Source of the DNA: Nocardia sp. NBC_00508
Lineage (GTDB): Bacteria > Actinomycetota > Actinomycetes > Mycobacteriales > Mycobacteriaceae
Direction: 5' to 3'
DNA: 64,000 nucleotides
Assembly: GCF_036346875.1 (NCBI RefSeq)
Contig: NZ_CP107852.1
Coordinates: forward strand, 2,108,001-2,172,000
In this document: positions 1-9,220 of the stretch, piece after piece
Numbering within the stretch: the stretch's first letter is position 1
How the letters are laid out: each line of letters opens with the position of its first letter
Notes under the pieces: generated by a model
The model's database searches: none
Told to the model about the DNA's origin: nothing
Seen by the model: the letters and a program-made list of their open reading frames with translations, nothing else
Position numbers and translations under genes: made by a program

Positions 1-47
1 TTCAGTTTCTTGGCATTGCGGCTGGCGACCAGCAGACGGCGGGTCAT
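1..47 (-). CDS. rdgB: RdgB/HAM1-family non-canonical purine NTP pyrophosphatase, N-terminal fragment
   Basis: Only the first 15 or so codons lie in the window; the gene runs off the left edge. The visible start reads [16 protein letters not shown], the typical N-terminus of the ITPase/HAM1 family, whose SRNxxK segment is part of the nucleotide-binding site. The family hydrolyses dITP, XTP and similar damaged nucleotides to monophosphates. The ATG shares one base with the stop codon of rph (TGATG), so the two genes are probably translationally coupled. rph-rdgB adjacency is the arrangement of Rv1340-Rv1341 in M. tuberculosis. The identification rests on the short N-terminus and on context. Confidence 0.8.
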   Translation of the reverse strand, partial: MTRRLLVASRNAKKL

Positions 48-823
48 CACTTCTTCTTCGACTCGGCCGGCTCCGGCAGCACGCCGGGGTACGGCAGCGC
101 CAGCGCTTCCTTCTGCACGACGAACAGCTTCTCGCAGCCCGCGAGCGCGGTGTCGAGCAGTTTGTCCAGCGTGGAGCGCGGGAATGTGGCGCCCTCGCCG
201 GTGCCCTGGATCTCCACCAGCGTGCCGGTGTCGGTGGCCACCACATTCATGTCGACCTCGGCGCGCGAATCCTCTTCGTACGGCAGGTCCACGCGCACCC
301 GGCCGTCGACCACGCCGACGCTCACCGCGGCGATCGCACACGAGATCGGCTGCGGGTCGGCCAAGGCGCCCGCCGCGCCGAGGTAGGCCACCGCATCGGC
401 CAGCGCGACGTAGGCGCCGGTGATGGCGGCCGTCCTGGTTCCGCCGTCGGCCTGGAGCACGTCGCAGTCGATCGCGATGGTGTTCTCGCCGATGGCCGCC
501 AAGTCGATGCAGGCGCGCAGCGAGCGGCCGACCAGGCGGCTGATCTCCTGGGTCCGTCCGCCGATCCGGCCCTTCACCGACTCGCGGCCGCTGCGGGTAT
601 GCGTGGCGGCGGGCAGCATCGCGTATTCAGCGGTGAGCCAGCCCAGCCCGGAGTCGCGGCGCCACGGGGGCACGCCCTCGGTGACACTCGCGGTGCACAT
701 CACCCGTGTCTGCCCGAACTCCACCAACACCGAACCGGCTGGATGCGTGGTGAATCCACGGGTGATCCGTACCTCGCGGAGCTCATCGTCCGCCCTGCCA
801 TCGGCTCGTCTCGACACGGCCAC
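47..823 (-). CDS. rph: Ribonuclease PH
   Basis: 258 aa, the usual length for RNase PH, a phosphorolytic 3'-5' exoribonuclease that trims tRNA 3' ends. The N-terminus has the [20 protein letters not shown] pattern; the middle has LRACIDL and [17 protein letters not shown], the core phosphate-binding and catalytic segment of the family; the C-terminal part has the conserved Glu/Gly stretch [20 protein letters not shown]. The ATG start at 823 gives [10 protein letters not shown], which matches actinobacterial orthologs. It overlaps the start of rdgB by one base. The 434 bp upstream hold no gene, so the promoter of rph-rdgB probably lies there. Confidence 0.96.
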   Translation of the reverse strand: MAVSRRADGRADDELREVRITRGFTTHPAGSVLVEFGQTRVMCTASVTEGVPPWRRDSGLGWLTAEYAMLPAATHTRSGRESVKGRIGGRTQEISRLVGRSLRACIDLAAIGENTIAIDCDVLQADGGTRTAAITGAYVALADAVAYLGAAGALADPQPISCAIAAVSVGVVDGRVRVDLPYEEDSRAEVDMNVVATDTGTLVEIQGTGEGATFPRSTLDKLLDTALAGCEKLFVVQKEALALPYPGVLPEPAESKKK

Positions 824-862
824 AGCCTACTGTGTCTAATTTGCGGCGCCTGCGGCGCCGCG

Positions 863-959
863 TGTTCGCGGCCCCCTTATGGCTCGCGTCCGAGCGACCG
901 CCGCTGGCGACTTCGTCGCGGACGCGGCGGCCGCTCGGACGCGAGCCGGGCCGCGAACA
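863..959. repeat. Long imperfect inverted repeat upstream of rph
   Basis: Bases 863-874 pair with 948-959 and 881-896 pair with 932-947 (16 of 16), and the inner GC-rich segment 898-904 pairs with 924-930, leaving a loop of about 19 nt. This gives a GC-rich cruciform or hairpin of nearly 100 nt, in the 824-1257 gap between rph and the metallo-beta-lactamase-fold gene. Both genes are on the minus strand, so it could terminate transcription of the upstream gene or be a remnant of a mobile palindromic unit. No other gene or site is recognisable in the gap. Confidence 0.6.
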
Positions 960-1257
960 GGGAATGCTCGGTCTCGCTTCGCTCGAAAACGGGGGTGGGG
1001 CCAGTGTGGTTGCTCGAAGGGGTAATCGTGCGAAGCAGTGAGCGGTGCTTGCTGCTGGCCGCCAGGTCAGGCCAATGTCGCTGGCGACTACGAGACGAAT
1101 ACGGCAGCTACTCGGCCACACCACGAGCCGTGAATGGCGCTCGATGGTCTTGCGCGCACATGGTCGTGATACTGCCATCCGACTCGCCGCAGAGCCGTTG
1201 CGGCGCGTGTTCGCACTCCACGGCGGAAGCGCCCACGAGGAATTCTTTCCGGGTCGG

Positions 1258-2022
1258 TCAGAGATCGAACGTCTCGCCCGGCGCTACCGCGTGCACGGGA
1301 CCGGAGAACTGTGCCTTTGCCTCGGCGATCACGTCCTCGCGGGAGGTCCACGGGGGTATGTGGGTGAGCAGCAGTTCCTTGACGCCTGCCTCGGCGGCGA
1401 TCTGGCCTGCCTCGGTGCCGGAAAGGTGAATGCCGGGCGGGCGATTCGCCGGATCGTGGGTCCAGGACGCCTCGGCCATCAGGACGTCGGCGCCGTGGGC
1501 GAGTTCGTGGACCTGCGGGCACAGCGCGGTGTCGCCGGTGTAGACGAAGGTGCGTCCGCTCGCGGTGTCGATCCGCAGGCCGTAGGACTCCGGCGGGTGA
1601 TACATCCGGCGCGCGGTGACGGTGTGGCCCGGGCCGAATTCGACCGGCTGTCCTTCCGCCCACGGCTGCATGTCGATCACGTCGGACCAGTCGTCGCATT
1701 CGCCGCCGACCTCGGCGGAGGCATTGCCGATACGCAGCGAGGTGTCCGAGGGGCCGCGAACGATAGCCTTCCCCTCCGGCGGCGTGGGATGGTAACGCCG
1801 CCATACCAGCAGGCCAGGCAAATCCAGACAGTGGTCCGCGTGCAGATGGGTCAGGAAGATGTCGACCTCACCTGGGTCGGCGTAGCGCTGCAACGCGCCG
1901 AGCACTCCCGGGCCGAAATCGATGACCGTCGGCGGCATGTCCGGGCCGGTCAGCAGGTAACCCGACGCAGGAGAGTCCGGGCCGGACACACTGCCCGAGC
2001 ACCCGAGGACGGTAAGGCGCAT
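1258..2022 (-). CDS. Metallo-beta-lactamase-fold phosphodiesterase-like protein (Rv1339 type)
   Basis: 254 aa from the ATG at 2022 (MRLTVLGCSGS). The HLHADH metal-binding motif lies at residues 59-64, and further His/Asp ligands follow in YTGDTALCP and LLTHIPPW, as in the RNase Z/class II phosphodiesterase group of the MBL superfamily. The syntenic M. tuberculosis protein Rv1339 has been reported to be an atypical class II cAMP phosphodiesterase, so cyclic-nucleotide hydrolysis is a reasonable inference here, not something the sequence proves. An upstream in-frame extension exists but lacks family similarity and runs into the rhomboid gene. The next gene upstream is the rhomboid protease; murI, which separates the two in M. 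tuberculosis, is absent. Confidence 0.85.
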   Translation of the reverse strand: MRLTVLGCSGSVSGPDSPASGYLLTGPDMPPTVIDFGPGVLGALQRYADPGEVDIFLTHLHADHCLDLPGLLVWRRYHPTPPEGKAIVRGPSDTSLRIGNASAEVGGECDDWSDVIDMQPWAEGQPVEFGPGHTVTARRMYHPPESYGLRIDTASGRTFVYTGDTALCPQVHELAHGADVLMAEASWTHDPANRPPGIHLSGTEAGQIAAEAGVKELLLTHIPPWTSREDVIAEAKAQFSGPVHAVAPGETFDL

Positions 2023-2092
2023 TCCCCCATGCTGCCACGCGGAATTCCGGCTCGCGGAAGCATCCCCCCACAGCTCCCCACCGGTCACAGGC

Positions 2093-2827
2093 TCACCGCG
2101 GCGACGCACTGACTCCGGCTCGATCCCCGCGGCGGTGTCGACGTTCATCACCAGAGAGTACCCAGCCAGCGAACAGCCCACCCAACGCCCCGAAAAGATG
2201 CCCCTGCCAAGAGATTCCCGGCTGTCCCGGCAGCACGCCCCACAGCAGCGACCCGTAGAGAGCAAGCACCACGAGACCGAGCGCGATCTGACCGACGTTG
2301 CGAGCGAACCAGCCGCGCGAGATGAGGAACGTCAGCCAGCCGAACACCAGGGCGGAGGCGCCGATATGCACGCTCCCCGTCGCTCCGGTGAGCCAGGTGC
2401 CGATCCCCGCCACGAGCCAGACGATCGCGGTGGCGACCAACCCGCGGCCGATCCCCGCCAGCAGGACGAGGAAGCCGAGCACCAGCACCGGGAGCGTATT
2501 GCCGATCAGGTGGCCCCAGTCACCGTGCAGAACCGGGGCGAACAGGATGCCGGTCAGCCCGTCGGCCTCGCGCGGCTCGATGCCCCCGTAGTCGAGCCGA
2601 CCGTCGAGGATGCTGTCGACTCCTTCGATGCCGTAGAGCAGCCCCACGAATCCGAGGATCAGTACCCCCGAGCGCACCCACAGCCGCTTGATAGCGGCGA
2701 ATCCCCCGGTCGGCGTCGGTTCCGGCCGCGTGGACGGCCCCGGCACACCGGTGGGCTTGCCCAACTGCGCACGGATCGCCGCGAGCCGATCAGGGTCGAA
2801 CGACGGCCCGAGTCCCGCGCCGGTCAT
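2093..2827 (-). CDS. Rhomboid-family intramembrane serine protease
   Basis: 244 aa from the ATG at 2827, chosen because an AGGAGG Shine-Dalgarno lies 5 nt upstream; a GTG two codons earlier is possible. About 45 hydrophilic residues are followed by six predicted membrane segments. Family signatures are visible in order: HLIGNTLP (the HN loop), HIGASALVFGW (GxSx with the catalytic Ser) and HLFGALGGLFAGW (catalytic His). Rhomboids cleave transmembrane helices of membrane proteins; the substrate is unknown here. It corresponds to Rv1337 by position, directly downstream of cysM-cysO-mec. The C-terminal tail is basic and short. Confidence 0.92.
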   Translation of the reverse strand: MTGAGLGPSFDPDRLAAIRAQLGKPTGVPGPSTRPEPTPTGGFAAIKRLWVRSGVLILGFVGLLYGIEGVDSILDGRLDYGGIEPREADGLTGILFAPVLHGDWGHLIGNTLPVLVLGFLVLLAGIGRGLVATAIVWLVAGIGTWLTGATGSVHIGASALVFGWLTFLISRGWFARNVGQIALGLVVLALYGSLLWGVLPGQPGISWQGHLFGALGGLFAGWVLSGDERRHRRGDRAGVSASPR

Positions 2828-2892
2828 GGCCACCTCCTCGCCGCGCGGGGTTGTGGCCCCGCCTCACCGAGGGTACCGGCGCGGGGCGGAAA

Positions 2893-4136
<1,244 letters not shown>

Positions 4137-4169
4137 GGGTACTCCTCGGTTTCAGGAACAAGTATCGGT

Positions 4170-4589
4170 CTAGGTCTCATACGCGTCGACGATCCGCACC
4201 GGCTCCTCGGTGACCTCGCCGTCGACGATCCGGTAGCTGCGCAGCTCGTGCTGCTCGGGATCGCGAGTGGAGATCAGCACGTAGTGCGCGAACGGCTCGG
4301 AGGCGTACGACACGTCGGTCCGGCTCGGGTAGGCCTCGGTGGCGGTGTGCGAGTGGTAGATCACCACCGGCGCCTCGTCCGCCTCATCCATCTCCCGCCA
4401 CACCTTGAACTGCTCGCCCGAATCGAAGCGGTAGAAAGTGGGCGAACGCTCGGCGTTGACCATGGCGATGAAGCGCTCCGGCCGGTCCGAGCCCTCCGGC
4501 CCCGCGATGACGCCGCAGGCCTCATCGGGGTGATCGGCGCGCGCGTGCGCCACCATCGCCTCCACGAGGTCGGCCCTGATCACCAGCAC
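4170..4589 (-). CDS. mec: Mec, JAMM zinc peptidase releasing cysteine from CysO
   Basis: 139 aa from a GTG at 4589 (LVIRADLVEAMV follows); a GGAAAGG sequence lies about 10 nt upstream. A TTG seven codons earlier is the alternative start. The JAMM/MPN+ signature is complete: Glu in DHPDEACG, then HSHTATEAYPSRTD with both His and the Asp zinc ligands. Mec cleaves the C-terminal cysteine that CysM adds to CysO, regenerating the Gly-Gly end. It is the first gene of the mec-cysO-cysM group on this strand, with about 120 bp to the P1 peptidase gene upstream. Confidence 0.94.
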   Translation of the reverse strand: MLVIRADLVEAMVAHARADHPDEACGVIAGPEGSDRPERFIAMVNAERSPTFYRFDSGEQFKVWREMDEADEAPVVIYHSHTATEAYPSRTDVSYASEPFAHYVLISTRDPEQHELRSYRIVDGEVTEEPVRIVDAYET

Positions 4590-4712
4590 GAGTCGAACAC
4601 CTTTCCGCAACGCCGACCTACCGCAGTCGACAACGAGTCAGAATATTCGGGTATTCCCCAGGCGGCATCGACCGGTCCCCGGTTCCGGCACCCAGCGCTG
4701 GAGGGGCTGCAA

Positions 4713-5777
4713 TCACGCACCCAACAGGTCGTGGTAAGCGGGAATGCCCGCGACCGAATGCGCCGAGCGGATCGCGTCGACGATGGCGCGTTCGACGACC
4801 ACCGCGGCCGCCGTGCAAATCTCGTCCAGGACAACGAGGTCGGGCGGGAAAGCGGGCGGGAGCGGAAGGTCCGAGCCCTCCTCGGCCGTCCCGGTGGCGA
4901 GCGCGAAGATCGTGTCACCGTCGAGCGGCGAATGCGCGGGACGGACCGCCCTGGCCAGGCCGTCGTGCGCGGTGACCGCCACCCGCCGGCATCCGGCCGG
5001 GTCGAGCGGAGCATCCGTCGCCACGACGCCGATCGTGGTGTTGAGCACTGTGCCTTTCACCGGCAGCGCATTGGCCGCCGCCAGCTGCTCGGCGGTCGGC
5101 GCGCGCAGCCCGAAGTAGTCGGGTCCGTCGGTGCCACACCCCCATGGCAGCCCGGTGCGCGGATCGAACACCGAGCCAACGGGATTGGCCACGATCAATG
5201 CGGCGACGGTGATCCCTGCGGCGAGGCCGTCGCTGAGCACGATGCTCGCGGTACCCACCCCACCCTTGATCGATCCGGCACGTGCGCCGACGCCGGCGCC
5301 GACCGACCCGCGGGCGAAATCGACGGCCGCCGCCTCCGCTGCCCGGTAGCCGAACTCGGCCGTGGGACGAATGTCCCATGCCCCGACCGGAAGATCGAAG
5401 ATCACCGCCCCTGGCACGATCGGCACCACCCGGCCCGCGTCGGCCGGATCCATCACGATGCCGGCGCCGTTCTCCTCCAGCCAGCGCATCACGCCGTCGG
5501 CCGCGGCCAGACCGTAGGCACTGCCGCCGGCCAGCAGGATCGCGTCGACCTGGCGGACGGTGTTCATCGGATCGAGCAGATCGGTCTCGCGCGTGCCCGG
5601 ACCACCGCCGCGCACGTCGACCGACGCCACCGCGCCACCCGGCACGCGCACGACCGTGCATCCGGTGGCCGCCCCGGCGCCCAGTGCGGCATCCGGATCG
5701 AGGACGTGGTGATGTCCGACCAGTACTCCTGGGACGTCGGTGAGCGAATTGTTCTGCCCCGGCGCGGCATTCACCAT
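4713..5777 (-). CDS. P1 family (S58, DmpA/NylC-like) self-processing peptidase
   Basis: 354 aa, ATG with GAGGAG 5 nt upstream. The protein has the family order: N-terminal SLTDVPGVLVGHHH, GGSAYGLAAADGVMRWLEE in the first third, KGGVGTAS in the middle and VLNTTIGVVATDA at residues 244-256. By comparison with the nylon-oligomer hydrolase NylC, the chain should cleave itself between Asn246 and Thr247, making Thr247 the N-terminal nucleophile; this is inferred. The substrate is unknown (L-aminopeptidase/D-esterase or amidase activity is typical). It matches Rv1333 by position, between mec and the DUF2017-clpS pair. Confidence 0.9.
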   Translation of the reverse strand: MVNAAPGQNNSLTDVPGVLVGHHHVLDPDAALGAGAATGCTVVRVPGGAVASVDVRGGGPGTRETDLLDPMNTVRQVDAILLAGGSAYGLAAADGVMRWLEENGAGIVMDPADAGRVVPIVPGAVIFDLPVGAWDIRPTAEFGYRAAEAAAVDFARGSVGAGVGARAGSIKGGVGTASIVLSDGLAAGITVAALIVANPVGSVFDPRTGLPWGCGTDGPDYFGLRAPTAEQLAAANALPVKGTVLNTTIGVVATDAPLDPAGCRRVAVTAHDGLARAVRPAHSPLDGDTIFALATGTAEEGSDLPLPPAFPPDLVVLDEICTAAAVVVERAIVDAIRSAHSVAGIPAYHDLLGA

Positions 5778-5836
5778 CTCTACTCCTCATGGCGCGAAGG
5801 TGCTGGTCGACCGCGCCGATCTTCGCACTGGAGCCG

Positions 5837-6406
5837 TCAGGGAGCCAGCGCCTGCAGCAGCGAGTCCTGCATCCAGGTCAGCCAGTGGTACACGTCCAGG
5901 TGCGGAGCGCGCGGATCGTCGGGCTCGAGATGGTCGGGCGTGTCGGCGTCGATGTTCAGCACCGTGCCGAGCGCGAGCCGCACGTCGGTGAGCGCGGCCA
6001 GCCACGCGTCGGCCTGTTCGGGGGTGAGCACGATCTTGCCGCCCGCGTTCGGCACGGTGTCCAGCACGACAGAGCCCGCCGCCAGCTTGGCGTCGATGAT
6101 GTCGGGCTCGTGCAGGCCGCGCAGCGCGCTGTTGAGATCGGCGCGGTCGGCGTCCGGTGAGCCGGGCTCGCTGCGGTGGAAGTCCGGGAGGAGTCGGCGC
6201 AGCCGCGGGTCCTCCGGCGGGGCGGTGTTGCCGGATCGCAATCCGGTCAGCGCCGCCAGATCGTCATCGGGGGCGGACGCGCCGCGCTCGGTGAGCAGTC
6301 CGGAGACCGCGCCCACCAGCGACCGAAGCACATTGGCCTCGCGTGCGTCCATTTCGGAACGCAGTTTGAGACCGCTCAGCGAGTTCTTCCTGCTCCACTT
6401 ACGCAC
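5837..6406 (-). CDS. DUF2017 family protein
   Basis: 189 aa, GTG start. The sequence matches the actinobacterial DUF2017 family in the same place as Rv1332. It is a soluble, mostly helical, acidic protein; the C-terminal half contains YHWLTWMQDSLLQAL, a conserved family block. No catalytic motif is evident and the function is unknown. It lies 21 bp downstream of clpS, and this pairing is conserved in mycolic-acid actinobacteria, so it may be cotranscribed with the ClpS adaptor; a role in Clp proteolysis is only a guess from position. Confidence 0.8.
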   Translation of the reverse strand: MRKWSRKNSLSGLKLRSEMDAREANVLRSLVGAVSGLLTERGASAPDDDLAALTGLRSGNTAPPEDPRLRRLLPDFHRSEPGSPDADRADLNSALRGLHEPDIIDAKLAAGSVVLDTVPNAGGKIVLTPEQADAWLAALTDVRLALGTVLNIDADTPDHLEPDDPRAPHLDVYHWLTWMQDSLLQALAP

Positions 6407-6427
6407 GGCGTCAGGGTAGCGTCCTGG

Positions 6428-6742
6428 TCAGTCGTCCCGTTGCATGGTGGCCCAGAGGCCCGCGGCGTGTAGCCGCTGGACATCGTGTTCCATCTTGTCC
6501 CGAGAGCCGGACGAGACCACCGCCTTGCCATCGTTGTGGACCTTCAGCATCAGCTCGGTCGCCTTTGCTTTGCTGTAGCCGAAGAGCTTCTGGAAAATGT
6601 AGGTGACGTAGTGCATGAGGTTGACCGGGTCGTCCCAGACCACGGTCACCCAGGGGCGATCCTCCGCCTCCAGGATCTCGGTGTACTCGACCGCCTCTGG
6701 CGTCGCCTGTGGCGCCGACACTGTCGCGTTCGCGGCGCCCAT
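6428..6742 (-). CDS. clpS: ClpS, N-end rule adaptor of the Clp protease
   Basis: 104 aa from the ATG at 6742, preceded by GGGGTGA 7 nt upstream; a longer in-frame version starting at 6778 (MALRNIVRG) has no ribosome-binding site and exceeds the usual family length. The ClpS core is clear: [19 protein letters not shown] forms the substrate-binding strand and helix, then KLHxxG-like HNDGKAVV and [10 protein letters not shown]. ClpS delivers substrates with bulky N-terminal residues to ClpC/ClpA. It is divergent from pncB, with about 160 bp between them. Confidence 0.93.
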   Translation of the reverse strand: MGAANATVSAPQATPEAVEYTEILEAEDRPWVTVVWDDPVNLMHYVTYIFQKLFGYSKAKATELMLKVHNDGKAVVSSGSRDKMEHDVQRLHAAGLWATMQRDD

Positions 6743-6901
6743 GACGACGTCACCCCGGACTATGTTGCGCAAGGCCATAACGTCAAGGGTACGACTCGAC
6801 TCCGGATAAACAACACCCACACAGCCCCGATTCGCGCATTCCCCGGTTCACCGGGACGATGCCGGCCGCCGTGACCCGAACGTGCTGTCTACAGTGACTG
6901 C

Positions 6902-8212
6902 GTGGACCTGCGTGACGGCGTCGCCAGCACGGCGCTGCTGACCGACCAGTACGAACTGACCATGCTCGCCGCGGCACTCGCCGACGGTTCGGCGCGGCGC
7001 CGATGCACCTTCGAGGTGTTCGCCAGACGTTTGCCCAATGGTCGTCGCTATGGCGTGGTCGGCGGTACGGGCAGGCTGCTCGACGCATTGCGGCAGTTCC
7101 GTTTCGGTGAATCGGAACTCGCCGTCGTCGCCCCGTTCTCGGATCGGCGGACCCTTGACTGGCTGCGCGACTACCGATTCACCGGCGATATCGACGGCTA
7201 CGCCGAAGGCGAGCTCTATTTCCCGGGCTCCCCGATCCTCTCGGTGCGCGGCAGCTTCGCCGAATGCGTGGTGCTGGAGACGCTGGCGCTGTCGATTCTC
7301 AACCACGACAGCGCGATTGCGTCGGCGGGCGCCCGCATGGTGAGCGCCGCCGGTGGCCGCCGGATGATCGAGATGGGTTCGCGGCGCGCCCACCAACTCG
7401 CCGCTCCCGACAGCGCCCGCGCCGCGTACCTGGCCGGTTTCGACGCCACGTCGAATCTGGAGGCGGTGCGCCGCTACGGCATTCCGGGCGCGGGCACCAG
7501 CGCGCACGCGTTCGTCCTGCTGCACAGCGGTCCCGACGGTGCGCACGAGGCCGAAGCGTTCCGCAGCCAGGTGCAGACGCTCGGGATCGGGACGACATTG
7601 CTGGTGGACACCTTCGACATCACCATGGGCGTGGCGACGGCCATCGAGGTGGCAGGCACCGGCCTTGGCGGCGTCCGGATCGACTCCGGCGACCTCGGCG
7701 TTCTCGCCCGCCAGGTGCGCGACCAGCTCGACGTGCTCGGCGCCACCAAGACCCGCATCGTGGTCTCCGGCGATCTCGACGAGTACGCCATCGCCGCGCT
7801 GCGCGCCGAACCGGTCGACGTCTACGGCGTCGGCACGGCGCTGGTGACCGGGTCGGGCGCGCCGACCGCGGGCATGGTCTACAAGCTCGTCGAGGTGGAC
7901 GGGGTACCGGTGGCCAAGCGCAGCAGTCACAAGCAGTCGCGCGGCGGCACGAAGAAGGCGATCCGCTTGGCCCGCGACACCGGCACGATCGTCGAGGAGA
8001 TCGTGTACCCGGCGGCCGGGCCCGTGCCGCCCTCGAACGGCTTCCAGGCCCGTGAGCTCCTCGTCCCACTGATCCGCGGGGGCGAGCAGGTCGAGGACCT
8101 GCCCACGCTGTCCGAGAGCCGCGACCTGGTCGCCCGCGGGCTGATCAGCCTGCCCTGGGAGGGCCTCAAGCTCTCGGCGGGCGAACCGGCCGTCGTGACC
8201 ACTTTCGTCTGA
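6902..8212 (+). CDS. pncB: Nicotinate phosphoribosyltransferase
   Basis: 436 aa, GTG start. It converts nicotinate plus PRPP to nicotinate mononucleotide, the committing step of the Preiss-Handler NAD salvage route. Visible family features are LLTDQYELTM at the N-terminus, GTSAHAFVLLH with the autophosphorylated-His region, and GGVRIDSGDLG with PRPP-binding acidic residues, followed by VYGVGTALVTG. It occupies the position of pncB1 (Rv1330c). The nicotinamidase gene pncA follows 384 bp downstream on the same strand, so the two salvage steps are encoded side by side. Confidence 0.95.
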   Translation: MDLRDGVASTALLTDQYELTMLAAALADGSARRRCTFEVFARRLPNGRRYGVVGGTGRLLDALRQFRFGESELAVVAPFSDRRTLDWLRDYRFTGDIDGYAEGELYFPGSPILSVRGSFAECVVLETLALSILNHDSAIASAGARMVSAAGGRRMIEMGSRRAHQLAAPDSARAAYLAGFDATSNLEAVRRYGIPGAGTSAHAFVLLHSGPDGAHEAEAFRSQVQTLGIGTTLLVDTFDITMGVATAIEVAGTGLGGVRIDSGDLGVLARQVRDQLDVLGATKTRIVVSGDLDEYAIAALRAEPVDVYGVGTALVTGSGAPTAGMVYKLVEVDGVPVAKRSSHKQSRGGTKKAIRLARDTGTIVEEIVYPAAGPVPPSNGFQARELLVPLIRGGEQVEDLPTLSESRDLVARGLISLPWEGLKLSAGEPAVVTTFV

Positions 8213-8214
8213 GG

Positions 8215-8406
8215 TCAGTCGATGCGCTTGCTGACGCGACGCAGCAGGAGCAGCCCGGTGCCGAGTATCAGCGCGAACACGACCCCCATCAGCGCGAACC
8301 GCACCCACGCCGCGGGCTCGGCGGGCCGGTCACCCAGCACGAAAGAGATCACGAGATAGACAAGGGTGCCGAGGATTACGCTGAGGAACAGTCGGGCGTG
8401 ACTCAT
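8215..8406 (-). CDS. Small two-helix membrane protein
   Basis: 63 aa. Two hydrophobic segments (roughly residues 6-25 and 37-55) are joined by a short polar loop, and the tail RRVSKRID is basic. No conserved domain is recognised and no function can be assigned. It lies 2 bp from the end of pncB on the opposite strand and is divergent from pncA. Codon use looks like that of the neighbours, which supports a real gene, but the short length leaves some doubt. Confidence 0.6.
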   Translation of the reverse strand: MSHARLFLSVILGTLVYLVISFVLGDRPAEPAAWVRFALMGVVFALILGTGLLLLRRVSKRID

Positions 8407-8596
8407 GGGGTCTCCATGCTGGGAGTCGGCCGACCTGGCGGACCGGGCCGGGAAAAAGAGGGCACACAGTAATCACCGCGTGGGGTGGAGGTGTTTACAT
8501 CGCATCCACCGGAATTTCCCGCGCGTCGGTTGAACCGGTCGTCCGACCTGGCGGCAGAATCGTGAGAGGTCACCAGTCACACCGCGGGAGGTCACC

Positions 8597-9163
8597 ATGC
8601 CCCGAGCACTGATCATCGTCGATGTCCAGAACGATTTCTGCGAGGGCGGGTCGCTCGCGGTCACCGGCGGCGCCGCGGTGGCCGCCCGGATCAGCGAGCA
8701 CCTCTCGGCGACGAACTACAGCGCGGTGGTCGCGACGCGCGACCATCACATCGATCCCGGCGCGCACTTCTCCGACCAGCCCGACTACGTGGACAGCTGG
8801 CCGCCGCACTGCCTGGTCGGCACACCAGGCGCCGATTTCCATCCGGCCCTGACCACCGGCCCGATCCAGGAGATCTTCTCCAAGGGCGAGTACGCCGCGG
8901 CCTACTCCGGTTTCGAGGGCACGACCGAGAACGGCACCGCTTTGGCCGACTGGCTGCACGACCGCGGCGTGGACGCCGTCGACGTGGTCGGCATCGCCAC
9001 CGATCACTGTGTGCGCGCCACCGCCTTGGACGCGCGCATCGAGGGTTTCGACACCCGCGTCCTGCTCGATCTCACCGCCGGTGTCGCACCCGACACCGTC
9101 ACCGCCGCGCTGGACCGCATGCGCGGAGCGGGAGTCGATCTGGAAGGAAGCATCAGCAGGTAG
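8597..9163 (+). CDS. pncA: Nicotinamidase / pyrazinamidase
   Basis: 188 aa; ATG with GGGAGG 7 nt upstream. It hydrolyses nicotinamide to nicotinate and ammonia, feeding PncB. All active-site residues known from M. tuberculosis PncA are in place with nearly the same numbering: Asp9, Lys96 and Cys138 (ATDHCVRAT) as the triad, and Asp49, His51, His57 and His71 as metal ligands. The enzyme should therefore also activate pyrazinamide, an inference from the conserved site. In M. tuberculosis pncA is at another locus; here it is next to pncB. Confidence 0.95.
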   Translation: MPRALIIVDVQNDFCEGGSLAVTGGAAVAARISEHLSATNYSAVVATRDHHIDPGAHFSDQPDYVDSWPPHCLVGTPGADFHPALTTGPIQEIFSKGEYAAAYSGFEGTTENGTALADWLHDRGVDAVDVVGIATDHCVRATALDARIEGFDTRVLLDLTAGVAPDTVTAALDRMRGAGVDLEGSISR

Positions 9164-9220
9164 ACCGTCCGGTCCGGCTGACCGGCCTGGTCTGTCGGAG
9201 GCACCGAGTAGGCTGCTCGC

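Noticed and set aside
1088..1804. Long minus-strand frame under the MBL-fold gene
   Set aside because: Arg/Gly/Pro-rich shadow frame with no family similarity; the MBL-fold gene in the other frame explains the region.
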